From the NCBI GenBank assembly GCA_042862465.1, contig JASTVH010000004.1, positions 124,001 to 188,000 of the forward strand: 64,000 nt of DNA. The letters are read 5' to 3'. The notes under the pieces are model-generated. The model was given only the letters and a program-made list of their open reading frames with translations, was not told where the DNA came from and did no database searches. The stretch comes from JASTVH01 sp042862465. Its GTDB lineage: Bacteria; Pseudomonadota; Gammaproteobacteria; Pseudomonadales; Oleiphilaceae. A program made the position numbers and the translations under genes. Within the stretch, counting starts at the first letter, position 1. Each line of letters opens with the position of its first letter. Positions 43,220-52,218 of this stretch are shown here, piece by piece.

Positions 43220-44956
43220 ATGATGCAGGCCGCTGAGGCGTTACAGGACAGGCCAGGCGATGATCGCTTCCACCGGCAGGCGACCGTGGACGGCATCCCG
43301 ACCTTCTGGGTCGACGCCGAGCAACTGCGCCCGGTGCTGCGGGAGCTGAAGGAAACGGTCGAGCGGCCCTACCGCATGCTGTTCGACCTCACCGCCATCG
43401 ATGAACGTTTCCGCGACCACAGGGACGATCAGCCGGCCAGCGAATGCACGGTGGTCTATCACCTGACCTCGTTCGAACGCAACGATGATATCCGCCTCAA
43501 GGTGGCCCTTAACGGCACCTGGCGTCTGCCCAGCATTCACGATATCTGGCCCAATGCGGATTGGTACGAGCGCGAAGTCTGGGACATGTTCGGGGTGGAT
43601 TTCGAGGGCCATCCCCACCTCTATCGCCTCATCATGCCGCCCACCTGGCAGGGCCATCCGCTGCGCAAGGATCATCCGGCCCGGGCCACGGAAATGGGCC
43701 AGTACCAGCTCTGGGACGAAAAGGCCCAGGCCGAGCAGGATGCGCTCCGGTTCCGTCCCGAGGACTGGGGGATGCGCAAGGAACGTGACGGCAGCCAGCT
43801 GATGTTCCTCAACCTGGGGCCCAACCATCCCAGCGTGCACGGCGTCTTCCGCATCGTCCTGCAACTGGACGGGGAGGAGATCGTCGATGCGGTGCCGGAC
43901 ATCGGCTATCACCACCGCGGCGCGGAAAAGATGGGCGAGCGTCAGAGCTGGCACAGCTACATTCCCTACACCGACCGGGTGGACTACCTCGGCGGCGTCA
44001 TGAACAACTTTCCCTACGTCATGGCCGTGGAGCAATTGGCGGGAATCGAGGTGCCGGACCGGGTCAAGGTGATCCGCATCATGCTCTCGGAGCTGTTTCG
44101 CATCAGCAGTCACCTGCTGTTTCTGGGCACGTTCGTGCAGGACGTCGGCCAGATGTCGCCGGTGTTCTTCATGTTCACCGATCGCCAGAAGATCTACGAC
44201 ATCATCGAGGCGGTCTGTGGCTTCCGCATGCACCCGGCCTGGTTCCGCATCGGCGGCCTTGCCCAGGATCTTCCCCAGGGCTGGGATACGCTGGTGCGAC
44301 GGTTCCTGGACTGGATGCCCGCGCGGCTAAAGGAATATGAAAAGCTGTGCCTGAAGAACCGCATGATCAAGCGCCGCACCCGCGGTGTGGGCGCCTACAA
44401 CTACGAGGAAGCCGTGGAGTGGGGCGTGACCGGTCCCGGATTGCGCGCCGCCGGCCTGGGCTGGGACTACCGCAAGCAGCGGCCCTATTCCGGTTACGAA
44501 CAGTTTGAGTTCGACATCCCGGTTGGCTCTCGTGGCGATGCCCTCGACCGGGCCTGGGTGCGGCTGGAAGAAATGCGCCAGAGTCTGCGCATCATCGAAC
44601 AGTGCCTCCATCAAATGCCCGCGGGCGAGTACAAGGCCCGCCATCCGCTCACCACGCCCCCGCTCAAGGATCACACGATGCACGACATCGAGACCCTGAT
44701 TCACCATTTTCTGAGCGTCAGTTGGGGGCCGGTGATTCCGCCCGGGGAATGCGCTGTGGCGGTGGAGGCCACCAAGGGTATCAACAGTTATTACCTGGTG
44801 AGCGACGGCGGCACCATGTCGTACCGCACACGCATCCGCACCCCGTCGTTTCCCCACTTGCAGATGATCCCCCTGCTGGCCCGTGGCAGCCTGATACCGG
44901 ATCTGGTGGCGGTGCTGGGATCGATCGATTTCGTCATGGCCGACGTGGACCGCTAA
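43220..44956 (+). CDS. nuoCD: NADH-quinone oxidoreductase fused subunit C/D
   Basis: A 578-residue fusion: NuoC-like (30-kDa) part about 10-185, including HLTSFERNDDIRLKV and EVWDMFGVDFEGHP, then the NuoD (49-kDa) part with GPNHPSVHGVFR, RGAEKMGERQSW and the GDALDRAWVRLEEMRQS region that packs against the quinone cavity. The C-D fusion is the form found in Escherichia and Pseudomonas-type complex I. The start at 43220 is supported by CAGGAGGT just upstream; an ORF extending back to 43097 lies inside nuoB and is not used. Confidence 0.96.
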   Translation: MMQAAEALQDRPGDDRFHRQATVDGIPTFWVDAEQLRPVLRELKETVERPYRMLFDLTAIDERFRDHRDDQPASECTVVYHLTSFERNDDIRLKVALNGTWRLPSIHDIWPNADWYEREVWDMFGVDFEGHPHLYRLIMPPTWQGHPLRKDHPARATEMGQYQLWDEKAQAEQDALRFRPEDWGMRKERDGSQLMFLNLGPNHPSVHGVFRIVLQLDGEEIVDAVPDIGYHHRGAEKMGERQSWHSYIPYTDRVDYLGGVMNNFPYVMAVEQLAGIEVPDRVKVIRIMLSELFRISSHLLFLGTFVQDVGQMSPVFFMFTDRQKIYDIIEAVCGFRMHPAWFRIGGLAQDLPQGWDTLVRRFLDWMPARLKEYEKLCLKNRMIKRRTRGVGAYNYEEAVEWGVTGPGLRAAGLGWDYRKQRPYSGYEQFEFDIPVGSRGDALDRAWVRLEEMRQSLRIIEQCLHQMPAGEYKARHPLTTPPLKDHTMHDIETLIHHFLSVSWGPVIPPGECAVAVEATKGINSYYLVSDGGTMSYRTRIRTPSFPHLQMIPLLARGSLIPDLVAVLGSIDFVMADVDR

Positions 44957-44958
44957 CG

Positions 44959-45447
44959 ATGAGTGAGAAAGTACATCGCCCGACGCTGACGGATACCGAA
45001 AAACGCGCCATCGATGCGGAAATGCGTCACTACGAAAAACCGGGTGCAGTCAGTGTGGAAGCCTTGCGCATCGTTCAGGCCGAACGCGGCTGGGTCAGCG
45101 ACGAAGCCCTACGGGCGGTGGCCGAGTATACCGGCATCCCTGAAGCGAATCTGGAGGGCGTGGCCACCTTCTACAACCTGGTGTTCCGTCAGCCGGTGGG
45201 GCGCCACGTGGTGCTGGTGTGTGACAGCGTCAGTTGCTGGCTGTGTGGCTACGACGGTTTGAAACAGCAGGTCCAGGACAAGCTGGGCATCGGCTTTGGC
45301 GAAACCACGGAAGACGGGCGTTTCACGCTACTGCCGACAGTCTGTATCGGCTATTGCGACAAGGCGCCGGCGTTGATGATTGATGACGATCATTACGGGC
45401 AGCTGGACGAGGCCGGGTTGGAAGGGGTGTTGGCGCGGTATACATGA
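44959..45447 (+). CDS. nuoE: NADH-quinone oxidoreductase subunit E
   Basis: A 162-residue thioredoxin-like subunit with the 2Fe-2S cluster N1a. The ligands are in CDSVSCWLCG (C-x4-C, about residue 83) and CIGYCDKAP (C-x3-C, about 122). The N-terminal half is the helical bundle that contacts NuoF. It starts 2 bp after nuoCD's stop. It is followed by 259 bp of non-coding repeat sequence before nuoF, unusual inside this operon. Confidence 0.95.
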   Translation: MSEKVHRPTLTDTEKRAIDAEMRHYEKPGAVSVEALRIVQAERGWVSDEALRAVAEYTGIPEANLEGVATFYNLVFRQPVGRHVVLVCDSVSCWLCGYDGLKQQVQDKLGIGFGETTEDGRFTLLPTVCIGYCDKAPALMIDDDHYGQLDEAGLEGVLARYT

Positions 45448-45489
45448 GTTTGACGACAGCAGGGGGGTGGGCTTGTAGCGTCACATGTA

Positions 45490-45608
45490 TGACGTTGGAC
45501 GTTTCACGTGAGAGCGCAAGCCGCGATTTGGGTGAGGGGGCTGACCATGTTTTCGCGAATTGCGCACGAAAGTGATGGCAAGGTTTTGACGTGAAACGTC
45601 CAACGTCA
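45490..45608. repeat. Palindromic element in the nuoE-nuoF gap
   Basis: Perfect 20-bp inverted arms (45490-45509 and 45589-45608) enclose 79 bp without an ORF. The arm shares the core GACGTTGGACGT with a sequence near 27738. Within the nuo transcript the arms could pair as a long stem-loop. Confidence 0.75.
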
Positions 45609-45630
45609 AACGTTCAACACTTTCGTTGAT

Positions 45631-45659
45631 CCCAATGCAGGCGTTAACCCCAATGCAGG
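45631..45659. repeat. 11-bp direct repeat before nuoF
   Basis: CCCAATGCAGG occurs at 45631-45641 and 45649-45659, separated by 7 bp, just upstream of nuoF. Possibly an insertion footprint or a binding site; nothing more is indicated. Confidence 0.5.
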
Positions 45660-45706
45660 ATTCTGGCAATTGAGCCAACAGCCAACGCACAGTAAGAGCG
45701 AAACTG

Positions 45707-46969
45707 ATGAACAAACCGCTCACACAACACATCCGCGACGACCGTACCCCCATGACCCTGGCGGAGTACGAGGCCGTTGGGGGCTATCAGTCGGTGCGCA
45801 AGGCGCTGGACATGCAGCCGCAGGCCATCACCGAGGTGGTTAAAGAGGCCAACCTGCGAGGGCGGGGCGGCGCCGGTTTTCCCACTGGCATGAAGTGGGG
45901 CTTCGTGCCCATGGGTGAGGGGGCACCCAAGCAGAAATACCTCATTGCCAACGCCGATGAGATGGAGCCGGGCACCTTCAAGGACCGCCTGCTGCTGGAG
46001 GGCAATCCCCATCAGATGATCGAGGCCATGATCGTCAGCGCCCACGCCATCCAGGCCTCGGTGGGTTACATCTTCCTGCGCTGCGAGTACCGCCTGGCGG
46101 AGCGGCGGCTGCGTCAGGCCATGGCTGAGGCCGAGGAAGCCGGCTTGATCGGCGGTCAGGTGCTGGGCTCGGACTTCACCTTTCACCTTTACCTGCATAC
46201 CAGCGCCGGCCGTTACATCTGCGGCGAGGAAACGGCACTGCTGACCTCACTGGAGGGCCGTCGCGCCGTACCCCGGGCCAAACCGCCGTTCCCACAGCAG
46301 GTGGGGCTGTTCGGGCGGCCCAGCGTGGTCAACAACGTGGAGACCCTGTGCAACGTGCCGCACATCGTCAACAACGGCGCCGACTGGTTCAAGGGCCTCA
46401 GTCGCTGTGACGATGGCGGCACCAAGCTCTATGGCGTGAGCGGGAGGGTGCGTCATCCGGGGGTTTGGGAGTTGCCCATGGGCACTCCGATCCGGGAGAT
46501 TCTCGAAGATCATGCCGGCGGCATGCAGGAGGGCTATCAGGTCAAGGCGCTGCTGCCGGGCGGGGCGTCCACGCCGCTGCTCAATCGCGATCATCTGGAT
46601 CTGCCCATGGACTACGACAGCTGCGGTGAGGCTGGCAGCCGGTTGGGGACAGGCACCATTGTGGTGGTGGACGACCAGACCAGTATCGTCGGCCTGATGC
46701 GCAACCTGGAGCACTTCTTCGCCCAGGAATCCTGTGGCTGGTGTACCCCCTGCCGCGACGGCCTGCCGTGGGTGGAGAAGATCCTCGCCGCCATGGAACG
46801 GGGAGAAGGCCGGCCCGGCGACCTACAAACCCTGGAGCAGCATGTGCGCATGCTCGGCCCGGGCAAGACCTTCTGCGCGCACGCCCCCGGTGCCGTGGGG
46901 CCGCTGGGCAAGGCGCTGGAATACTTTCGCGATGAATTCGAGCGGGCAATCCCGGGGGAGATTCACTGA
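45707..46969 (+). CDS. nuoF: NADH-quinone oxidoreductase subunit F
   Basis: A 420-residue subunit with the NADH and FMN sites and the 4Fe-4S cluster N3. GRGGAGFPTGMKW near residue 48 forms the FMN/NADH pocket, and CGEETALL near residue 173 belongs to the same fold. The cluster ligands are in ESCGWCTPCRDG (C-x2-C-x2-C, about 343-354) plus the Cys in KTFCAHAPGAVGP. The start uses a weak ribosome site (AAGAGCG). The 1-bp overlap of its TGA with nuoG's ATG couples the two. Confidence 0.96.
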   Translation: MNKPLTQHIRDDRTPMTLAEYEAVGGYQSVRKALDMQPQAITEVVKEANLRGRGGAGFPTGMKWGFVPMGEGAPKQKYLIANADEMEPGTFKDRLLLEGNPHQMIEAMIVSAHAIQASVGYIFLRCEYRLAERRLRQAMAEAEEAGLIGGQVLGSDFTFHLYLHTSAGRYICGEETALLTSLEGRRAVPRAKPPFPQQVGLFGRPSVVNNVETLCNVPHIVNNGADWFKGLSRCDDGGTKLYGVSGRVRHPGVWELPMGTPIREILEDHAGGMQEGYQVKALLPGGASTPLLNRDHLDLPMDYDSCGEAGSRLGTGTIVVVDDQTSIVGLMRNLEHFFAQESCGWCTPCRDGLPWVEKILAAMERGEGRPGDLQTLEQHVRMLGPGKTFCAHAPGAVGPLGKALEYFRDEFERAIPGEIH

Positions 46970-49695
46970 TGGCGACCCTGTACGTGGACAACCAGCCGGT
47001 GGAGGTCGATCCCGACACCAATGTGCTCCAGGCCTGCCTGGAACGGGGTTTCGATCTGCCGTACTTCTGCTGGCACCCGGCCATGGGGTCGGTGGGCTCC
47101 TGCCGCCAGTGCGCGGTGACCCAGTACAAGGACGAGAACGACACCGAGGGCAAGCTGGTGATGGCCTGCATGACCCCGGCCGCCGACGGCACCCGCATCG
47201 GTCTGCAGGACGCCCAGTCCCGGGAGTTCCGCGCCTCGGTGATCGAGTGGATGATGACCAATCATCCCCACGACTGCCCGGTGTGCGAGGAAGGCGGGGA
47301 ATGCCACCTGCAGGACATGACGGTGATGACCGGCCACAACTACCGCCGCTTCCGCTTCGGCAAGCGTACCTTCTGCAACCAGGATCTGGGGCCGTTCCTC
47401 AACCATGAAATGAACCGCTGCATCACCTGCTACCGCTGCGTGCGCTTTTATAACAGCTACTGCGGTGGCGATGACCTGCACGAACAGGCCCAGAGCAATC
47501 GGGTGTATTTTGGCCGCTTCGAGGACGGTCCGCTGGAAAACGAATTCAGTGGCAACCTGGCCGAGGTCTGTCCCACCGGCGTGTTCACCGACAAGACCCT
47601 GGGTGACCGCTACAGCCGCAAGTGGGATCTGCGCACCGCCCCCTCGGTGTGTCAGCACTGCGCGGTGGGCTGTAACACCAGCCCAGGCGAGCGTTATGGC
47701 CTTCTCAAGCGGGTGCAGAACCGCTACCACCCCCAGATCAACGGCTACTTCCTGTGCGACCGGGGCCGCTTTGGCTACGACTACGTCAACCACGAGCACC
47801 GCATTCGCCGGCCCCTGACCCGGGGACGCCGCGACGCCCCCCTGGAACCGATCCCCCTGGACGAGTTGATGCCCCGTCTGGCGAAGCGCACGGAGAGCAC
47901 CGCCCTGATCGGTATCGGCTCGCCCCGGGCCAGTCTGGAAACCAACTTTGCCCTGCAGAGGCTGGTCGGCCGGGGGCGTTTCTTCACCGGCATGGACCGC
48001 CAGGAACAGCAACTGGTGGAGCAGGTGCAGGGTATTCTGACCGAGGGCCGGGTGCGCACCCCCAGCGTCCGCGAGATGGAAGAGGCGGATGCCGTCGTGA
48101 TTCTGGGAGAGGATCTGACCCAGACCTCGCCCCGGATCGCGCTCAGCCTGCGACAGGCTGCTCGCAACGCCAGCTTCCGGGAAGCGGAGCGCCAGCAGGT
48201 TCCGCTCTGGCAGGACGATACCGTGCGCGAGCTGGCCCAGCAGGTGACCACACCCATCATCAGTCTCACCCCCCACGCGACACGTCTTGACGACATCGCC
48301 ACTGAATGCCGCCACGGTCCCGTGGAAACCCTGGCCCGGGTGGGGCACGCGATGGCTCACGCGCTGGATCCGCAGGCGCCGGGCCCGGAGGATCTCGATA
48401 GCCACGAACGCGAGTGGGTGGCCCGGGTAGCCGGGCAGCTGCGAGCGGCGCGCCGGCCCCTGGTGGTTTCCGGCACCGGTTGCCGTAGCGCGGCGCTGCT
48501 GGAGGCGGCTGCCAATCTGGCCTGGGCGCTGGCTGCGGGGGAGTCCGAAGATCAGGAAACCGGGCTGGCGTTTGCGCTTCCGGAAGCCAATAGCCTGGGT
48601 GTGGCCTTGCTTGGAGGCGGCAGTGTCGAAGAGGCCCTGGAGCGTCTGGATGAAGAGCGGTGCACCCTGATCGTGGCCGAAAACGACCTGTTTCAGCGGG
48701 CACCGGAGTCCCGGGTGCGCGAGGTGCTGGGCCATTGCTATCAGGTCATTCTGCTTGATGCGCTGGCGCAGCCTATGGTGGAACTGGCGGACACCGTGCT
48801 GCCCGCCGGCACTTTCGCGGAGGCGGACGGCACCCTGATCAGCAGTGAAGGCCGCGCGCAGCGGTTTTTCCAGGTGTTCGAGCCGGATTCGGCGGTGCAG
48901 GAGAGCTGGCGCTGGCTGGAGGCGCTGGGCGCCGGACTTAGGATGCAGGATCAACTGGGCTGGAAAAATCTCGACGACATTATTGCCGATTGTGAGCGTC
49001 ACCATCCGCAACTGGCCGGCATCGCCGAGGCGGCCCCGGGAGCCGACTACCGTGTTCATGGACGGGTGGCTGCCCGCGAACCCCACCGCTATAGCGGCCG
49101 CACTGCCATGAACGCCGACCGGGATATCCACGAACAGCGCCCCCACCGCGACGTGGACGCCCCCATGGCTTTCACCATGGAAGGCTATCGCGGGCCCGGC
49201 CGCACCCCGCCGGCATTGATCGCCAGTACCTGGTCCCCTGGCTGGAATTCGGTGCAGTCCCTTAACCGATTCCAGGAAGAAATCGCCGGGCCACTGCGTG
49301 GCGGGGAACCGGGAACGCGCCTGCTGCATCCCGGGGACGGCCGTGACTATTTTCGGGCGCTGCCCGCCGCTCCCGAGGCCGTTCACGGCAAGGTGCGGGT
49401 GATGCCGGGCTACACCCTGTTTGGCAGCGAGGAACTGAGCCGCTGGTCGGCGCCGATTCGTCAGCGCATGCCCGCGGCCTATCTGGGCATCGGGCCGGAG
49501 CAGCTGGACGATCACGGCGCTCGGGAGGGTGATGGCATTGAGCTGGAGATGGACGGTGAACACTTCACTCTGGAAATCCGCACCCTGCCGGGACTGACTC
49601 GCGGCACTGTGGTATTGCCCGTGGGGCTGGCGGTCCCGGCCTTCCGTCTGCCGGGGTGGGGCACCCTGCACTGGACCACGGATGCGGTGAGGTGA
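46969..49695 (+). CDS. nuoG: NADH-quinone oxidoreductase subunit G
   Basis: A 908-residue iron-sulfur subunit. The N-terminal ferredoxin domain (1-80) ligates N1b (residues near CWHPAMGSVGSCRQC), followed by the 4Fe-4S domain HDCPVCEEGGECHLQD (N4/N5 region) and a molybdopterin-fold domain that starts with CQHCAVGCNTSPGER (about 223). The remainder is a long DMSO-reductase-like scaffold without a molybdenum site, as in other NuoG proteins. The length matches Pseudomonas NuoG. It overlaps nuoF by 1 bp. Confidence 0.95.
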   Translation: MATLYVDNQPVEVDPDTNVLQACLERGFDLPYFCWHPAMGSVGSCRQCAVTQYKDENDTEGKLVMACMTPAADGTRIGLQDAQSREFRASVIEWMMTNHPHDCPVCEEGGECHLQDMTVMTGHNYRRFRFGKRTFCNQDLGPFLNHEMNRCITCYRCVRFYNSYCGGDDLHEQAQSNRVYFGRFEDGPLENEFSGNLAEVCPTGVFTDKTLGDRYSRKWDLRTAPSVCQHCAVGCNTSPGERYGLLKRVQNRYHPQINGYFLCDRGRFGYDYVNHEHRIRRPLTRGRRDAPLEPIPLDELMPRLAKRTESTALIGIGSPRASLETNFALQRLVGRGRFFTGMDRQEQQLVEQVQGILTEGRVRTPSVREMEEADAVVILGEDLTQTSPRIALSLRQAARNASFREAERQQVPLWQDDTVRELAQQVTTPIISLTPHATRLDDIATECRHGPVETLARVGHAMAHALDPQAPGPEDLDSHEREWVARVAGQLRAARRPLVVSGTGCRSAALLEAAANLAWALAAGESEDQETGLAFALPEANSLGVALLGGGSVEEALERLDEERCTLIVAENDLFQRAPESRVREVLGHCYQVILLDALAQPMVELADTVLPAGTFAEADGTLISSEGRAQRFFQVFEPDSAVQESWRWLEALGAGLRMQDQLGWKNLDDIIADCERHHPQLAGIAEAAPGADYRVHGRVAAREPHRYSGRTAMNADRDIHEQRPHRDVDAPMAFTMEGYRGPGRTPPALIASTWSPGWNSVQSLNRFQEEIAGPLRGGEPGTRLLHPGDGRDYFRALPAAPEAVHGKVRVMPGYTLFGSEELSRWSAPIRQRMPAAYLGIGPEQLDDHGAREGDGIELEMDGEHFTLEIRTLPGLTRGTVVLPVGLAVPAFRLPGWGTLHWTTDAVR

Positions 49696-49699
49696 GGCC

Positions 49700-50653
49700 A
49701 TGCTGATGAAGGGCGCGGAAATCGTCATCCTGTTTGCGGTACTGATCCTCGGCGCGGCGGCGCTGACCTGGATCGAGCGGCGGCTGCTGGGCCTGTGGCA
49801 GGACCGTTACGGCCCCAACCGCGCCGGCCCCTTCGGCATCCTCCAGGCCATCGCCGACATGGTGAAGATCCTCACCAAGGAGGACTGGGTGCCGCCGTTC
49901 GCCGACAAGGTGGTTTTCGTGATCGCCCCCACCATCGTCATCGTCATGACCTTCATGGTGTTCGCGGTGATTCCGCTGACCCCGCAATACGGTGTGGTGT
50001 CCCTCAACATCAGCCTGCTGTTCTTCCTCGCCATGGCCTCGCTGTCGGTCTACAGCGTTGCCCTCGGGGGCTGGGCCTCCAACAACAAGTACGCGCTGCT
50101 CGGCGGGTTGCGGGCGGCGGCCCAGATGATCAGCTACGAGGTGTTCATGGGGCTGTCCCTGGCCGGGGTGATCATGCTCGCCGGCTCCTTCGACCTGCGC
50201 CAGATCGTCCAAGCCCAGGCCGGCGGCTGGTTTGTGGTGCCGCAGTTCTTTGGCTTCCTGGCGTTCTTCATCGCCGGGCTGGCCGAGACCCATCGCCTGC
50301 CGCTGGATCTGCCGGAAAGCGAGCACGAGCTCACCGCCGGCTACCACACCGAATACTCCGGCATGAAGTTCGGCATGTTTTTCCTCGGCGAATACGTGGG
50401 GATCATCGTCACCTCGGCCATGATCGTGACCCTGTTCTTCGGCGGCTGGCAGGGCCCCTGGCTGCCACCGCTGGTCTGGTTCGCCCTGAAGACGGCGGCT
50501 TTCGTGATCTTTTTCGTTTTGCTGCGCGCCTCGCTGCCGCGCCCGCGCTACGACCAGCTCATGGGCTACGGCTGGAAATGCCTGCTGCCCCTGACCCTGG
50601 CCAACGTGGTGGTGACCGGGGCGGTGCTGCTGTGGCAGCAACCGGGGATGTAA
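49700..50653 (+). CDS. nuoH: NADH-quinone oxidoreductase subunit H
   Basis: A 317-residue membrane subunit with eight helices that forms the quinone-binding chamber with NuoB and NuoCD. Conserved signatures are EIVILFAVLI at the start, DRYGPNRAGPFGILQAIADM (35-54) and ETHRLPLDLPESEHELTAGY near 200. It starts 4 bp after nuoG's stop codon. Confidence 0.96.
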   Translation: MLMKGAEIVILFAVLILGAAALTWIERRLLGLWQDRYGPNRAGPFGILQAIADMVKILTKEDWVPPFADKVVFVIAPTIVIVMTFMVFAVIPLTPQYGVVSLNISLLFFLAMASLSVYSVALGGWASNNKYALLGGLRAAAQMISYEVFMGLSLAGVIMLAGSFDLRQIVQAQAGGWFVVPQFFGFLAFFIAGLAETHRLPLDLPESEHELTAGYHTEYSGMKFGMFFLGEYVGIIVTSAMIVTLFFGGWQGPWLPPLVWFALKTAAFVIFFVLLRASLPRPRYDQLMGYGWKCLLPLTLANVVVTGAVLLWQQPGM

Positions 50654-50662
50654 GGAGACGCT

Positions 50663-51178
50663 ATGTGGAGTGTATTGCGAAGCATCTGGCTGATCCTGCT
50701 GCACACGTTCCGCAAGCGGCAGACGATCGAGTACCCGGACGTGCAGCCCTACCTGCCGCCGCGCACCCGCGGGCGCATCATCCTCTCCCGCGACCCGGAC
50801 GGCGAGGAGCGCTGCGTCGCCTGCAACCTCTGTGCGGTGGCCTGCCCGGTGGACTGCATCGCCCTGGCCAAGGGCGAGGACGCCACCGGTCGCTGGTACC
50901 CGGAGTCCTTTCGCATCAACTTTTCCCGCTGCATCTATTGCGGCATGTGCGAGGAGGCCTGCCCCACTTACGCCATCCAGTTGATCCCGGACTTCGAGAT
51001 GGCGGAGTACCGCCGTCAGGACATGGTGTACGAGAAGGAGGATCTGTTGATCGCGGGGCCGGGCAAGTATCCGGACTATAACTTCTACCGCGTGGCCGGG
51101 ATGGCCATGGGTGGCAAGGACAAGGGCGAGGCGGAGAATGAGGAGGCGCCGATTGATCCACGGCGATTGATGCCATGA
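50663..51178 (+). CDS. nuoI: NADH-quinone oxidoreductase subunit I
   Basis: A 171-residue ferredoxin-like subunit with two 4Fe-4S clusters (N6a, N6b). The two C-x2-C-x2-C-x3-C motifs are ERCVACNLCAVACPVDC (51-67) and SRCIYCGMCEEACPTYAI (91-108). An N-terminal helix docks it to the membrane arm. AAGGAGA lies before the ATG. After its stop, 232 bp of GC-rich repeats precede nuoJ. Confidence 0.96.
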   Translation: MWSVLRSIWLILLHTFRKRQTIEYPDVQPYLPPRTRGRIILSRDPDGEERCVACNLCAVACPVDCIALAKGEDATGRWYPESFRINFSRCIYCGMCEEACPTYAIQLIPDFEMAEYRRQDMVYEKEDLLIAGPGKYPDYNFYRVAGMAMGGKDKGEAENEEAPIDPRRLMP

Positions 51179-51203
51179 CGATTGCGAGCATGCTCTTTTT
51201 TAA

Positions 51204-51343
51204 CCCCCTCTCCCCCGGTGGGAGAGGGCCGGGGAGAGGGGGAGGCGCCGATAGGCGCCTGAACGTTTTGGTTTACAGTCCAGCCGAGGCTAACACCCCG
51301 GCTCCCCCTCTCCCCAAACCCCTCTCCCACGCGGGGAGAGGGG
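51204..51343. repeat. CCCTCTCCC-type inverted repeat cluster in the nuoI-nuoJ gap
   Basis: Two hairpins (51206-51228: 9-bp stem; 51319-51343: 10-bp stem) are inverted copies of one repeat: 51231-51244 is the exact reverse complement of 51302-51315. Another perfect hairpin (AGGCGCC/GGCGCCT) is at 51243-51260. It is non-coding. The motif resembles widespread bacterial intergenic palindromes of the CCCTCTCCC-GGGAGAGGG type. The rest of the 232-bp gap holds no gene. Confidence 0.8.
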
Positions 51344-51410
51344 ATGTCAGTCGCTGGCAGATCGGGGGGAAGGCTTCGATATCAAAAATACCGAATCAGG
51401 GAAAACGGCC

Positions 51411-51908
51411 ATGACCATAGCTTTCTACATCACCGCCGCCATCGCCATCCTGGCCACCCTGCTGGTCATCACCGGCCGTCACGCGGTGCATGCGCTGCTC
51501 TATCTGGTCGTCTCCTTGTTCGCCGTGGCGGTGCTGTTCTACCTCATGGGCGCGCCCTTTGCCGCCGCCCTGGAGGTGATCGTCTATGCCGGGGCCATCA
51601 TGGTGCTGTTCGTGTTCGTTATCATGATGCTCAACGTGGGTCGCGATGCGCTGATGGTGGAGGGCGGCTGGAAGAATATCGGGGGCTGGTTGGGGCCGGC
51701 CCTGTTGTGTCTGGTGCTCCTGGTGCAGTGGTTGTGGATTCTGGGGCAGGGCAGTGACGCTGGCATTGCCGGGAACAGGGTGCCGGCGGCGGCCGTGGGC
51801 GGGGCCCTGTTCGGGCCCTACCTGCTGGCGGTGGAAATGGCCGGGCTGATCCTGCTGGTGGCGCTGGTGGGAGCCTTCCGGCTGGGTGGCAAGGAGGAAA
51901 AGGCATGA
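51411..51908 (+). CDS. nuoJ: NADH-quinone oxidoreductase subunit J
   Basis: A 165-residue membrane subunit with five helices. The MLNVGRD and EVIVYAGAIMVLFVFVIM region (about 49-75) is the conserved NuoJ TM3, where a pi-bulge gates proton access. It overlaps nuoK by 4 bp. The start ATG lies in AACGGCCATGACC without a strong ribosome site. Confidence 0.94.
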   Translation: MTIAFYITAAIAILATLLVITGRHAVHALLYLVVSLFAVAVLFYLMGAPFAAALEVIVYAGAIMVLFVFVIMMLNVGRDALMVEGGWKNIGGWLGPALLCLVLLVQWLWILGQGSDAGIAGNRVPAAAVGGALFGPYLLAVEMAGLILLVALVGAFRLGGKEEKA

Positions 51909-52213
51909 GCGCGATCCCGTTTCACCAGGCCATGGCCCTGGCGGCGATCCTCTTCGCCCTGGGGGCCACCGGGTTAATGCTGCGGCGCAACATTGTCTTT
52001 GTGCTGATGTCCCTGGAGATCATGCTGAACGCCGCGGGGCTGGCGTTCGTGGTGGCCGGGGCGCGCTGGGAAATGGCCGAGGGACAGCTGTTCTTCATCC
52101 TGGTGCTGACCCTGGCGGCGGCTGAGGTGGCTATCGGGCTGGCCCTGATGCTGCAAATGTTCCGGCATTTCCGGAGCCTCAACGTGGACCTGCTGAAGAA
52201 GATGCGAGGGTAG
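51905..52213 (+). CDS. nuoK: NADH-quinone oxidoreductase subunit K
   Basis: A 102-residue membrane subunit with three helices. Conserved Glu residues that relay protons lie in MSLEIMLNAAGLAF (TM2, Glu36 in this protein) and LTLAAAEVAIGLAL (TM3, Glu72). It overlaps nuoJ by 4 bp. Confidence 0.96.
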   Translation: MSAIPFHQAMALAAILFALGATGLMLRRNIVFVLMSLEIMLNAAGLAFVVAGARWEMAEGQLFFILVLTLAAAEVAIGLALMLQMFRHFRSLNVDLLKKMRG

Positions 52214-52218
52214 CGGTT

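Noticed and set aside
46963..49728. 921-codon open frame on the minus strand
   Set aside because: It is the antisense shadow of nuoG and carries no recognisable motif.
51204..51343. Possible CRISPR array
   Set aside because: The repeats are inverted, only two in number and differ in spacing. CRISPR needs direct repeats with regular spacers and cas genes.
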